From the NCBI GenBank assembly GCA_033032865.1, contig JAWHQI010000185.1, forward strand, positions 4,278,001-4,342,000: 64,000 nt of DNA. The letters are read 5' to 3'. The notes beneath the pieces are model-generated. The model had not been told where the DNA came from, searched no databases, and saw only the letters and a list, made by a program, of their open reading frames with translations. A program made the translations under genes and the position numbers. Positions 34,008-45,472 of the stretch are shown one piece after another (positions within the stretch are counted from its first letter, which is position 1; every line of letters begins with the position of its first letter). Origin of the DNA: Dactylorhiza incarnata (Eukaryota; Streptophyta; Magnoliopsida; Asparagales; Orchidaceae).

Positions 34008-34373
34008 ATGTCGTTTGACTATAATGATTTGTTAGGCGAGTTTAAGGTTCGAGGTTGTTCGGCGCATGTTCTTTTTGACTCTGGTGCCACTCACTCTTTC
34101 GTGGCCAAGAGGTTTGTTGATCTACATCGCTGGGCTTTGGAGCGAGTTGGTAATCCTTTTTGTGTCAAGTACCCGTCCGGAGAGTCAGAGGTGTCAGATC
34201 TGTGCGTGAGGCAATGTCCGATTGTGTTGGATGGATTTTTGGGGCATGCAGATCTGAAGGTGATCGACTTGGAGGATTTTGACGTGATCTTGGGCATGGA
34301 TTGGCTAGCCCGTTATGACGCCGTGATCCAGTGCAGGGATAAGCGCCTGGATTTCCTGATGGATGATGGCTAG
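34008..34373 (+). pseudogene. Gypsy aspartic protease fragment
   Basis: An open frame of 121 codons. It contains 'VRGCSAHVLFDSGATHSFV' with the retropepsin DSGA triad, and the downstream 'VIDLEDFDVILGMDWLARYD' box typical of gypsy proteases before RT. There is no zinc knuckle before it and no RT after it. The first ATG need not be a real start, because in intact elements this is internal to a Gag-Pol frame. It is fairly undamaged, consistent with the youth of the element, but isolated by deletion. A protease alone could not support transposition. Confidence 0.8.
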
Positions 34374-34479
34374 CCCAGGAGCGTGTTTGGCTTTCCGTGT
34401 CAGACTTCCTCAGTTATGTTAGTGGTCTGTGCCCAGGCCTTGGCGGAGTTTGATGGTCATGTCTGTTTCGTTTCTGTTT

Positions 34480-36540
34480 TGCTTGCGGCATGTTCTTCGT
34501 CGCCGGGTTAGGGTTTTCAGCGAGGCAAGGAAACTCTTCTCCTCTTTTTCCCCCTCTCCTCTTTTCTTCTGCTCAACTGAAATTGCTTGCGATTGCGGGG
34601 TAAGCAGCACCTCTTTGATGCTCGGTTCTTGTTTGGTTATATGCTAGTAAATTCGTGGTTCTTATGCTAGAATTTCCTGGATCTATTGCGTGTTGGTAAA
34701 ATCTTTTTTCTAGATCTCTATGTTCAGATGTGTAAGAAACCGTCGTTGTGAAGGAAAATAATATCAAGATTCCTTACTTATAGCCTCATAATGCAACCAG
34801 TGTATGAAAGTCTCTTTTTCCGAAAAGCTTCTCATCAAGCACATCAACATTCCCAAGTGAAACCTGTGCGCGTATGCCGTTAGTCGGGCTGCTATGCTGA
34901 CTCCTGTTAGTATGCTGTTTTGGGGCTGCTATGTGTGCGATCTGATTGGGTAATTGTTGTTTTGCTATGGGGGTTTTTTTTGGTGTATCCCAAATTAGAA
35001 TTTTTAATTTCTGGTTTAGGCTTCCCTTAACGGCAGCATAACTAGATTCATATTATCTTAGATATAGCTATTCCAGGTGCGGTAAAACCTGATTATTTCA
35101 ATTTTATTTTGATTTCTCTCATTCTTCTATTTCCCAAAAATCTTCAGTCTGTTCAGCACTTATGTTTGTGGAAACAGAAATTCGGCGAAGCTTTCAAAGT
35201 TGTGAACTCTCAGTTTTTTCTTGAGGCTTAGTTCCAGGATATATATAGAAATCTATTTATCGAATTTGACTTGATACTTTCGGCTCAAAGGAGTTTTTCA
35301 AATTTGATGGGTTGTTCGGGTATGGGGATCGTGAAGTCTAATTAGGAAATTTCGTTAGAAATCTCCTTATCTGAAATTTGTTGGTGTGCCTAATATGCTG
35401 AAACATTAGGCTGCTTTATGCTAAATCTTGCCAGAAGGACTCCCTAAGTACCTGTTAACATTTATGTTGGATCATGCTAGCAGCTTCCTTCAAGTTTCCG
35501 TTGATAGTTATGTGGATTATGCTAGTAGTTTTCTCCAAAGTTTTGTTAACATCTATTGTGGGGTGTGCTAGCAGTGGTCCTAGTTTCAGCTATCGTCCTA
35601 TTTTGGCTTATCTTAGCCATGCTCTGGGTTTGTGTTTAGCTAACTCCGGATGGTTATATGGTTGGATCACTTGGTTAGTTCTGCCTTTGCGCTGGGCTAA
35701 TCTTTCTGGAAATCTATTTTGTAATCTCTAGTGGGGTTGGGAAGCATTAGGTCTTGGATTCCCCGGAACGTTTGTTTCCTAATTCCTGACGGGCTTGAGA
35801 GTTAGGTGCTAAATTTCCTAGGAATCTCTTTTGTTCTTCCCGAATTTTCTTTTGGCAAAGTTGTAAATCGTTATACTCGGAGGTTATGTAGATTTATTTC
35901 GGTTTCGAGCTTTATAACCGCTTCAAATCATTTGCCGCTTCGCTCTCTAGATAAGTGAACAAATATTATTTTATGGCTTTATACTTAAGGTGCAAACGTT
36001 ATAGATTCCGTTTTCGTGGGGAAGGTTGAGCTTGTCGGCTAATTGTTTTATGCTGGGCTTATTTAATTTAGTTAAGCACAAGTGGTCTTGCTCGGCAAAT
36101 TTCCAGATCCTGCATTTCTTCCTTTGGTTGGCTAAGTTGTTTATTGCGGTGGGCTAAATTTCCTGGAAATTTCTCCTAGTTCTCGTTGACCTAGCGGGGC
36201 TAGCAATTGTTTAATTTGGAGGATAAGTGGACGAATTTCGGTTTTGGGTCCTTTGCCTGCTCCAGTGACCGGCAGCTTTGCTCTCTTATAGCGAATGTTT
36301 AGTTCTTCTCCCTGTGTTGATCATGAGACCTTCCTTGACCGTCAAACTAAGCTATGCTCTATTTTTGAGTTGCCTTGTAATTGGTCAGTGTTCATTTGTG
36401 GTGTCTTGTCGTACCTTATTCATCGTACTGTTACGAGAAGTTCGTTGGAAGTCAAGCTAAGACTCACCAAGTGTTTTCCTTTGGGCCTTAGTGTGTTGTT
36501 CTGGTGTTGGCCTTGTGTGTTAAGTTTACCTTCGTCTTAT
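34480..36540 (+). repeat. Diverged LTR-like relic inside the internal region
   Basis: Collinear with the element's own LTR from about 30905 to 32180. Paired landmarks: GCAAGGAAACTCTTCTCCTC near 34525 versus TAAGGAAACTCTTCCTCCCC near 30966; AGTGGTCTTGCTCGGC near 36081 versus ACGTGGTCTTACTCGTC near 31778; CCTTGACCGTCAAAC near 36336 versus CCTTGAGCGTCAAAC near 32135. Identity looks like 60-70%. Neither LTR terminus is present. Short frames inside are not genes. Confidence 0.65.
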
Positions 36541-36639
36541 TCCGACACCAAGCCTTGCATAGTGTCGTCTTTCTGAAATCTTTGACCTTGTTGTAAGTTG
36601 AATATTGATACATTGATTAATTGCTGAATCCGGTGTTCC

Positions 36640-37234
36640 CTGATTCTCTCGTCTTGAGTTATGGTTAAAACCATTTGTTATTATGTTTTCCCTGATTATT
36701 TCTGCGGTGTGTGCCAGGAGCCTTTAGTTTTCTATGGCGTTGCTTACCTTGTTTCTATGTTAGAAACCGGTAGTGGTTTGTTGTGTATCGAGGGTTTTTC
36801 TTCCCTGTTGTGCGAGATCTTGCTGATGTCTTCGCCGTTGTCTCCCTGGTTCTCAACCTGCAAGAGTTGAGGAGTTTGTTTCTGACCTTGAGGCGGGTAC
36901 CCGTCCTATTGCTAAGGTACCGTACCCCTTTTTGGCCCCGCGTGTGTTGCGAGAGTTGCGCACTCAGTTAGATGAGTTGTTGCAGTGTGGCTTTTTCCTG
37001 GCCTAGTTCCTTGCCCTGGAGTGCTCTCGCCTTGTCCTAGATTCGGTGCCAGTGCTGCCGCCCAATCTATCGTTTGTAGAGCAGCCCGTTCGCATTTTGG
37101 AAAGGCAAGATCGGGTTATTGCAGAGGAAGTCCATCCCTATGGTGAAGGTCCTCTGGGACAATCAGGACGTTCGGGGTGCGACCTGGGAGCTAGAGTCAG
37201 CTATGAAGGAGTCTTATCCTCACCTTTTCGACTA
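36640..37234 (+). pseudogene. Fused remnants of gypsy RT N-terminus and integrase C-terminus
   Basis: Near 36800-37000 the frames read 'VRDLADVFAVV', then 'DLEAGTRPIAKVPYPF' and 'LRELRTQLDELLQCGFF', the segment just before gypsy RT motif 1. The text then jumps to the end of integrase: 'PNLSFVEQPVRILERQDRV', then in a shifted frame 'IPMVKVLWDNQDVRGATW' and 'KESYPHLFD' with TAG at about 37232. All of RT proper, RNase H and the integrase core is missing. The 3' LTR starts about 130 bp later. This arrangement indicates one large internal deletion between RT motif 0 and the integrase C-terminus. Confidence 0.75.
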
Positions 37235-37360
37235 GATTCCCCGGTAAGTTTCGCCTCCTGAGATTTCTTTCTTTTTTCGTGCTTTTCTTGTTCGTGCTTT
37301 CCTCGTTGTAAATTGTCGCTGCAAAGTTTCGGGTCGAAACTTTTTGTGAGGAGGGATGAC

Positions 37361-37776
37361 TGTAACGCCCCGGGTTTCTCTTTGTTTATTTTAATAAAGC
37401 TCATGAAATTTAAAAATATATTATCCGAAACCGAGGTATTAATTTAGGGCGTTACCTTTCGCAATCGTCGTCGTCGTCCGGCGAGTTAACTCTAGATGGG
37501 GGACGTTAATGCGATAAATTGTACGTATATGTATATATATATATATATATATACGGTTATGCTATAATGATATGTTGGTGCAAAGATATATATAAAGGGT
37601 TATGCGACATAAATACGATATATGTACACATATACTTATATGCGTAAAGGTTTGGGGTACTCTTGGCCTTAAGTTCACATGCGGGTGGATATATTTGGGT
37701 TTAACCATGCAATATATGTATATAACCATGTATATGATACGTATATGTATATATAAACTATTATTATTATTATTAA

Positions 37777-37810
<34 letters not shown>

Positions 37811-40379
37811 CTCACATTTAAACCCCTCCCCTTATGTTTTGGCTGGCATTTCTCTCGACCCCCCCCCCAGCTCTTTCCGGTTCCCAATGCCTCTCCTTCC
37901 CGATTTCTGCTGAGAAGCGCGCCTAGGGTGGTCGGATCGGTGCCTTTTCCGTCGCCGGAGCTGTCGGAGGGAGCCTCGGAGTCGCCGGAAATCATCCTCG
38001 TCGCCGGGGCTAGGTTATTCCTCGGCTCTTGGCGTGTTCGTCGCGACCCGGCGTGCCGCCGGTGGAACCCTAGGTAAGGAAACTCTTCCTCCCCCTCCTT
38101 CACCTCCTCCCCTTGTTCTTTATTGGCTGCTGTTGGTTGATGGTTTCCGAAATCATGGCTTGGTTGGGGTGCTATTGCTGTGAAGATTTTGATTTTTTTT
38201 TTGTTTTCCTCCCCTGCACCATCAGTATTCTTATGGTGATGTTCTTTTTTTTTCTGGGAGATGCTTGTGGTTATTTTGCCTTGGCTTGGGGGACCTTGGT
38301 CTGCGGCTGCTTCTTTTTTGCCTTGTTCCTAGAGGTATGTTGGTTTGGGGGCCTTTGGTTGCTTGGCTGCCCCCTTCAGGGTTGGGGATTTTCGGATTCT
38401 TGGTTTGATTGGAGTGGCTGCCCTTTTCTTTTGTCTCCAGGAGCTATAATATGGGATTTCTTTTGGGATTTATGGTTGGAGGCCGCTAGGTATCATGTTA
38501 AATTGGGAACTTATTGGGTTATTTTTGTCCTTGGCTCCATGCTAGCTTCGATCTGGGTTTGTATTAAAATTTAGTGTTCTTCCCGTGGCTTTCTCCTAGT
38601 TTAAGCGTTTAATATTGCTATGAAATTTTGCTTGTTATACGCTAGAAAATTTCTTAGTATATGCTTAGGTAAATTGCCCCGTTCGTGAGATTTACTGGAT
38701 TTAAATATTAGAAATTCACCCCGGTATATGCTAAGTTAAATTTTCGGCGCTATACGCTTGAGATTTCATTTCCTTGGGAAGGGTCGAGGCCGTCGGTTAT
38801 GTTTGTTTTACGGGCTGGGAATGCCCTTGGGCTATATGTTATTTGGTAAAAAGTTTGCTGAACTCATTTATTTAGTGATGTACACGTGGTCTTACTCGTC
38901 TAAAAATCCAATCCTGCTTTTCTCTCCTTTTGTTGGCTAAGTTCCGAGGTTTTGGCGGGCTAAAATTCTCTGGGAATGTCGTGTTTTAATCCCTATAGAT
39001 TTGGGGAAGTAGAAGCTACATTCCCTGGGAATTTCCCTTGTCAATCCTTGATAACTTAGCGAGATTAGTAATTGGCAAGCCGAAAAGTGGTGTAAATGTA
39101 TTCTGGGGTCGAGCTTTACCCCTGTTCCATGTTGGAGTAGCTTACTTCTTATAGAAAGGGAGGGTGCCATATGCTCCTTACGGCCTTATACTTATAGCAT
39201 AGATGATAATGCTCCTTCTTCCTTCTTTATATGCTAGAATTTCCTTGAGCGTCAAACCCCGTAGGCTGCCAACGAGTCTCATAGGATTTGGTTTGAACTG
39301 GAGTGTGGGTGGACATAGGGGCCCCCAGCACGGTGGTTTTGGACTGGAGTGTGGGAGGACGCAGGGGCCCCCAACTCAGTGGTTTTGGACTGGAGTGTGG
39401 GAGGACGCAGGGGCCCCCAACTCAGTGGTTTTGGACTGGTGCGTGGGAGGACGTAGGGGCCCCCAGCACAGTAATGTTGCTTGGAGTGTGGGTGGACATA
39501 GGGGCCCCCACCTCAGTTCCTTGACTTGTTGTGCAGCAGCTTGGTTTGACTCGTGCTTTCCTTATGCTTACTTTTCAGCTTCTCCTTTACTTCTGCTGTT
39601 TCCTTGCACCCTTTGGGCTGAGGCATTCTTTTCTTATGAATGCCTCAGGTTCAGGTTTGTAGCTGCCACCGGAGTTCGAGTGGGGCCATTCGGTTCGCTG
39701 TCGAGGCCTTCCCTCTCTAGTGGGTAAGGATGTTGTTGGTTCAGTTTCTGTTGTGTAGCTTTTCTTTTGGACTGTTGTCCTGTCCCTGCGGGTTTGTGTC
39801 AGATGTTGACGCCCGTGCGATTTTGCTTAGCTTACTTGCTTACGTTGCTGCTAGTTCTTTTTACTGCTTAGTATTTTTGTACTCATTAACTCTGGGAAAA
39901 GCTTATTTTGATGTATATTAGTGCAGTTCCTTAGCTTTATAAAAAGTTGTTTCTATAGCCGTTTGTCACATTTACTATTAAATATCACTTATTTGCGAAA
40001 CGTAAACCAAAGTAAAAAAAAAAAGATATTTATTTATTATGTACTAAATTTAGACCGGCGATCGCCTTGGGGGCGTCTCTAGTCCCCAGCGCCGTTAGGA
40101 ATAAATTGAACCTACTTTCTTCCGTTGTATACGCATGTTTTTATAAATCGCGGCTTAGTAAACCGCAGGGCCGAGGGACACGGTCTCCTAATCCAAATTA
40201 AATAAACCTTAAAAGATAATCCTTTTATTAATTTGTACCTGTCTGTAAAAGAAAAAAAGCTTGTGTAAGTGCTCGCCTGAACGTCTGTAGTTGTCCCCTA
40301 CAGGACGTGGCATCATGGCGCGTGTTTTCTCCTTCGCTCTGATAATATAAATTATTTCGGGAAAATACGGGTTGTGACA
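37361..40379 (+). repeat. 3' LTR (3019 bp) of the gypsy derivative
   Basis: Near-identical to 30242-33270. By eye about ten substitutions, one T-run change, a longer TA run and a shorter ATT run. At a generic plant rate of about 1.3e-8 per site per year this would be near 0.1-0.2 million years, an order-of-magnitude estimate only. Confidence 0.93.
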
Positions 40380-40384
40380 CCGCC

Positions 40385-41448
40385 GTTCTTCTGTCCAAGG
40401 GTGCCAAGGGTGCCAAGGTGAGGCCGCGCGGTCTGGTTGTGTGACCGCGCGACGAGCTGACCTCTGTTCCGTGTAACCGCGCGGTCTGGTGCTTGTGATC
40501 GCATGGTGTGGGAAACCAGTCTGATGGCTGTCCGTTTTCTTTGTGATGCGCGCAAACTAAGGTCTTCTTAGTTGCGCAGTCTCCGGGTTGTGTTCGCATG
40601 GCTGGTCCTTCGGCGATCAGCTGACATATGCGATCACAGGTGGTTGATCAACTTGGCAGGCTGTTGCCCTAGTCGGTCTGTTGTGTTCGCGGTCTCTAGA
40701 GGAGGTCGGGTGGCAAACACAGGTGGTGAGCATCATGACGGGCGAGTTGTCATGATCGCGCGGCTTATGTTGAAGTCGGCAAGCTCACTAAGCAGGAGGA
40801 TCTTTTGCTGATCGCGCGGGTTGACCGGTCTGGTCGCGCGGTCAAGGGGTGGTGATCCTATCTCATAGGGTGGTGATTGGATCAGGTCTCACGCCTATAA
40901 ATAGGAGCTACTGTAGCAGCAAAAAATATAGCACCAAGTGTAAGCTGAGCTCGCGACCTGTTCTTGCGGTCTCCTTTTTGTGACCGTCCGGTTAGCTGAT
41001 CGAACTTGTTTTGTGCAGCTTCTGTGGATTGTGCGGGTAGCAGCGGTCACCTCCTTTCTGAAGGTGTTCGGGCGGTGTCGCGGCTTGCAGTGCGGGTTGC
41101 TGGAGTTCGGGAGGATCAGTGGAGTCCGGGAGTTTGCGTGGTTCTCAGTTGGTGTTGTTTAAATCGCAGGCAAGCAGTTCGGGCGATCTGCTTTTCTAGC
41201 CGGGCGGACTATCAGGTCGGGTGGTTAGGCGGTCTCGAGAAGTCAGGCCGCTGGTTTTCCTTTTCAGCTTTTCTCTTCTGTTTTTTGTGTACTGGCGAAA
41301 TTATGTCTCGCCATGTATTCCTCGCCCTGTAATGAAGAATTTTGCTTATCAATAAAGATTGTGTTTGCTTCATGTGCTTCTGGTTGATTGGCTTGAACTT
41401 TTAGTTACACAATTCCTGCTCACTCCTAGATCTACAGAAAATTTCACA
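40385..41448 (+). repeat. 3' LTR of the copia element, second part
   Basis: Continues the 3' LTR from GTTCTTCTGTCC after the duplicated CCGCC to ATTTCACA. It aligns with 24869-25947, including the GCGGTC motifs and TATAAATA at 40896-40903. GGTGCCAAGG is duplicated near 40399-40418 relative to the 5' LTR. Confidence 0.92.
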
Positions 41449-41453
41449 ATTCC

Positions 41454-41997
41454 AACACCGGTGGGATCAGCTACCTTTCACTGATGCCACATTTCAGTGA
41501 TAGTCAGTACCTCACCCAGTGAAACGTAGGGCTTTGTGGGAACACTACCAACAATGTTCCAGATTAGGAGAAGTCCATAAGTCAATGATTCGTATATTTT
41601 GTATTTAATATCAATATGATGTGACATAAGCAGGATGGGACATTATATATTCTATATATAAGTTTGGAGATCAATCACAAAATCGCTAAGTTAAATATCA
41701 TCATGTATGTGACAATCTCATGAAGATATCGTTTTGTTCACTCACAGAAGGCAGCAGAAGAAGTTAGTCAACAATCAACATGGTATTAATAAGAATACGA
41801 CGAAATCATCGTGTCAACAACTTTCACACGACGACATCGCTGTGAAAGCTCAAGAAAAGCCATCTAAGTTACTTATCGTCGTGACAACAAAATGCACACG
41901 ACGATATCATTGCAAGAACTCAAGAGAAGAATGCAAAGTCATTTACATTGTCTTAAACAACTTCTCACAATGATATCATTTTGTCAAGCTTAGAAGG
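41454..41997. repeat. Host sequence with a ~70-bp tandem repeat
   Basis: No gene is supported. From about 41725, degenerate units of 70-71 bp recur; two clear ones are about 41827-41896 and 41897-41967, and a further one is cut by the insertion at 41998. Unit junctions carry inverted pairs: ATCGTCGTG...CACGACGAT, and the weaker TCGTGT...ACACGA and CATTGT...ACAATG. Such subterminal repeats are common in CACTA-type DNA transposons, but no CACTA terminus is seen. An 80-codon frame (41734-41973) follows the repeat. Confidence 0.55.
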
Positions 41998-43565
41998 TGA
42001 TGAGTCCCATTTATATACCATATTATGGACTCATCCGGGCTAGTTTTCACTCTTGTGCACGTCTTTTTTGAGATATTATTGCATGTATTTCTCTTATAAC
42101 CACTTCCACGTATGTGCACTATTTAGGCCCATTTTGGTGTGCGTTTGCGCTCCATGTTGTTGGGGGTAAGCACATGGTGCTCCCCGACCCTTTTTTCTGT
42201 GTTTGAATGTTGTTGGAGGTGTATTCCCAGCTGTATTAATGTCTATGCAGGTGGATGGTTCATCCTAATTTTGCCCAAATTACATTTCTGCATGAATCGC
42301 ACGATCGTGCGTTTTCTTGACGCATGATTACTCCGACCGTGCGTGCTCTTCGGCTGGCAAAATGATGTCCTGTCTTTGATCGTGCGTTTTGACGCACGTG
42401 CAGTTTCCTGTGCGCAAAGGAAATGCACGATCGTCTGTTTTGCCTAGTTTTTAGCCAATCTGGATTTGATCGTGCATTTTTACGCACGGGCGGCTTCGAC
42501 GGTGCGCGAGTAAAACGCACAAGCGCTGCTGCTTCTTCCTCAAGGCAGTATCTTTTTGTTAAATAACGCACGAGCAACGCACGGTCGTCCGTTCGACCGT
42601 GCGTGACTTAATTTCTGTTGTTTTAGTATTTAAAGCAGGTAGTCTGCTGAGTTAAGGAAAAAACCCGGGAAAAACACTTCAGAGCCTGCCATTTTCTTCT
42701 CCATTCCGCCCATTTCGCCGCTCCACCACCGCTCGACCTAGGAGAAGCTCTGGCAACCGCCTCCTTGCAAAACTTCAGCCAAAGATTCTTCCTTGGCCTC
42801 CTCCATCATCCACGATCTCAAGAACACCATCGACGGAAAGTCTCTATTGCATTCAAGGTGTCCAACAAGAGTTAGCTTGAGCTAGACCATGAAGAAGACA
42901 GGTAAAGTAGAGGAAGGTGACAACTCCTACGGACCCCGGACGCAACTTAAGACCGAGCATGGGCGAGGCTTGACAACCCTACGCTTCCGGCCGAGAATCT
43001 TCAGCAAAGTCTTCGAGCTTCAGTTTTCTCTTTCCCCTTGTGCATTACTTCAGAGTTTTCCTTGCATATGTGTTAATTTGGATGATGTTCATAAACATTG
43101 TGTGTTTAGATAATATGATTTCATGCTTTTGAGATTTTTTGGGGTTTATGTGAACTGAGGAGCGCCTCATTCCACCATCCACTCCACTGCTCTGTTGTGC
43201 ACCGCACTAGCAATTGCTAGTTGCATGTTTCGTGACGAGGTTCCTATGACCCTCACTACGTTGGTTACAAATCATCCATCCGCTACCCTTCTCGTCCACC
43301 CTCTTACCAAAGCATGACATTGCGGCCTTCATTCCATCCCGCCAAGCGAAGCGGTGCTTTAGGCCCGCATTTTCTTTCACTATTGATTAATTAGGAAAAC
43401 GAAGATCAAACCCCTCTTTTTATTATTTGCATAAGAATCTTTATAATTAATTTCCCTGACGAGAATTCATACAACCCAACTTGCAATCCTATGAGAACAA
43501 TATTTGGGGAGTCCCTCCCATATTTTATTACTTGTACGTCTGGTGCACTTGTTGTCATCGCATCA
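41998..43565 (+). repeat. 5' LTR of the Athila-like element
   Basis: 1568 bp, TGATGAGTCCC...GTCATCGCATCA. The upstream part (about 42297-42605) has repeated GCACGATCGTGCG and ACGCACG dyads. TATTTAAAGC near 42628 is a possible TATA equivalent. The palindrome ACTAGCAATTGCTAGT is at 43206-43221. The block CCCGCCAAGCGAAGCGGTGC near 43348 is shared in reverse with family A near 1640. Frames here (such as 42260-42577 minus) follow the dyads. Confidence 0.9.
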
Positions 43566-43571
43566 AGTTTT

Positions 43572-43589
43572 TGGCGTCGTTGCCGGGGA
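43572..43589 (+). promoter_or_regulatory. Primer binding site, tRNA-Asp type
   Basis: TGGCGTCGTTGCCGGGGA, six bases after the LTR end. It differs at one position from the family A site and from the plant tRNA-Asp complement. Confidence 0.85.
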
Positions 43590-43679
43590 TTGCGAGCATT
43601 GTATGAGTTTTTCTTCCACGAAGCTTCTATAAAGATTCTTTGTTGTTTTTGATTTTTTTTCTTTTTGTTGTGTGCAAGT

Positions 43680-45235
43680 TTATGCAGGGGAAAGGACCTG
43701 AAGAGTTAGTAGTGTAAGACCTTAAGATTGAGAGAACGTTGTGTGCGCGTCGCCGTGCTGCTGCTTCCATGGATCTCAATATCAATAAAATGAAATTAAT
43801 CCCGGGGGTGAGAACACACCCGCTGCTGGTCATGTGCCTGATGAGAATGAGGTGGCCCGGGAGAGCCCCAAAATGATGCGAGATTATACCACTCCCACTG
43901 TGGGGAGTGTGTACCCTGGTTTTGGCCCAGCCATCACGAACAACTAGTTCGAGATCAAGCCGGTGATCCTTATCATCATCTGCAACAATGACCAGTTCTC
44001 TGGGATGGCAAGTGAAGATCCCCATCTTCACTTGGTAGAGTTCTCAGAAATCCGCGGAACATTCAGGTATGCCGGTATAGTGGACGGCACGGTAAAATTA
44101 TGATAATTTCCGTTCTCCCTCCGCGATAAAGCCAAAGTGTGGCTCCAAACAATCCCGCCGGGCATAGCAACCACATGGGAGATTCTCTCCTCCAAATTCT
44201 TAGCAAAGTTCCACCCCGTGGACAAAATGGTGAACCTAAGGAGGGAGATTGCTACCCTCTAATAGCACGCTCAGGAGACCCTTGCGGAAGCTTGGGAGAG
44301 ATTTATGGAACTCCTCCGGAAGTGCCCTCACCATGAGCTGCAATGCTAGAACCTGGTGGAGTATTTCAACTTTGCAATAGATCCAAATTACAGGGCCATG
44401 ATCGATGCTGCCGCTAGCAGAACCCTCTTAAATCATACTCCTGATGAAGCTTTACGAATTTTGCAGGATACCGCAACTCATAGTTCTTTTTGGACTGCAG
44501 GGCGAAACACCCCCGCGGAACGCAAGAGGACTATTAGAAGTGAGAACCTCTGGTCCAGCTCCAGCACCATATGAGAACATCACGTTTTTGAAGACACCTG
44601 CCTCTTCTCCAGCTCCGGTGATGGCAATATCTTGTCAAGGATGTGGGAACTCCGGTCATCGTACTTATGAATGCCCCTCAGGTGAAATCTCATCAGAATT
44701 CTCTAATCTCAATATAGAAGAAAGTGTTAATTTTGTTCAAAATCAAAATCGCATTGCACCATTTTCAAATACGTATAATTCGGGTGTGAGAAATCACCCA
44801 AATTGCTCATGGAATCAGAACACTGCGAGCCAACGTTGGCAACCGGGCCAACATCAATTTGATGCTCAAGCGCCCATAAGCCAACAAAGGCCGCCTCAAC
44901 TCGTATATAATCAAGGCACTCCGGTGCAGCGCAAGAGTGCATTAGAGGAGATGTTGGAGAAATTTGTGGATGTGGCTCAAGCAAATATGGCCAATCAAAT
45001 GGCCTCGATGAGGAACTTGGAAATGCAACTGGGTCAATTGGCTCAAGTGCTTTCTGAGCGTACTCAAGGTGCTCTTCCTATCACAATGGAGAAGAATCCT
45101 CGTGAGAAAGGAAAAAGCATAATCGAGACGGATGGATTCCATGAGGGCGAGTTGATTGTGAAATGTCAAATTAATAGTATTGAAACCACTTATCTATGCG
45201 ACACCGGATCATCGCGCAATGTGCTTGCATTTTAA
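43680..45235 (+). pseudogene. Athila-like Gag, with protease start
   Basis: From 'MRDYTTPTVGSVYPGFGPA' (43874) one frame reads 'MASEDPHLHLVEFSEI', 'FPFSLRDKAKVWLQTIPPG', 'LSSKFLAKFHPVDK' and 'ETLAEAWERFMELLRKCPH', the gypsy/Athila capsid region, with stops at about 43943, 44098, 44101, 44260 and 44346. It shifts near 44450 into the frame ending at 45235: 'CQGCGNSGHRTYEC' (zinc knuckle), 'FSNTYNSGVRNHPNCSW' (an Athila hallmark), a coiled-coil-like 'MRNLEMQLGQLAQVLSERT', and 'TTYLCDTGSSRNVLAF', the start of the protease. The first codons are uncertain; 43680-43873 resembles an Athila Gag N-terminus but is broken. Confidence 0.85.
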
Positions 45236-45472
45236 GGCTTTGAAAATTTGAACTTGAAAATCAATAACGATGATCGGAAGTCACTTATCCTGGCTAATGG
45301 AATGGTGGTGGAGACGGAAGGAGAAGTTAAAGATATCGAGGTAATCATAGATGGATCTTCTGTTATCACGAACTTCCAAGTTTTGGGCCACATGGAAAAT
45401 AACTCCATGCCTATTTTGGGTGCCCCATTATTGAAGGAAAGTGGTGACATCATTCACATTCCCAGTGGGTGA
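45236..45472 (+). pseudogene. Athila-like retropepsin
   Basis: After the DTGSS box and a TAA at 45233-45235, the same fold continues in one frame: 'LNLKINNDDRKSLILANG', 'VEDI'-type text read as 'EVKDIEVIIDGSSVITNFQV', 'MPILGAPLLKESGDIIHI'. The 'ILGAPLL' box corresponds to the Athila ILGRPFL motif, with Arg replaced by Ala. Ends at TGA 45470-45472. It would process Gag. Confidence 0.75.

Larger units (their letters stand above)
30242..40379 (+). mobile_element. Young non-autonomous gypsy element, Tekay/Del-like deletion derivative
   Basis: 5' LTR 30242-33270, 3' LTR 37361-40379, internal region about 4.1 kb. The LTRs differ by about ten substitutions plus length changes in microsatellites, so insertion was recent. 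Internally there is a gypsy protease frame, a diverged LTR-like relic, a scrap of RT N-terminus fused to an integrase C-terminus, and a purine tract GAGGAGGGATGAC before the 3' LTR. RT, RNase H and the integrase core are deleted, so helper proteins were needed. The LTR style and C-terminal integrase text suggest Tekay/Del chromoviruses; this is an inference. Confidence 0.9.
30237..40384. repeat. 5-bp target-site duplication CCGCC around the 10.1-kb insert
   Basis: CCGCC at 30237-30241 and 40380-40384 flank TGTAAC...GTGACA. The uninterrupted sequence GACCGCCGTTCTTCTG exists in the 5' LTR near 24866, which proves the empty-site sequence. Confidence 0.95.
24723..41448 (+). mobile_element. Ty1/copia element with full gag-pol remains, split by a gypsy derivative
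   Basis: 5' LTR 24723-25947, initiator-Met primer site, gag with CCHC knuckle, protease, integrase, RT, RNase H, polypurine tract AAGGGGGAG (30091-30099), and 3' LTR 30100-30241 plus 40385-41448 around the 30242-40379 insert. The two LTRs differ by several percent in sampled stretches, so it is much older than the element inside it. Stops and frameshifts in gag, protease and integrase and a mutated RT box make it inactive. Confidence 0.92.
24718..41453. repeat. 5-bp target-site duplication ATTCC around a copia element
   Basis: ATTCC at 24718-24722 precedes TGTTGAAAAT, and ATTCC at 41449-41453 follows ATTTCACA. The two copies bracket a 5' and 3' LTR of the same family, so the whole interval is one insertion plus its own later insert. 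Confidence 0.9.
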
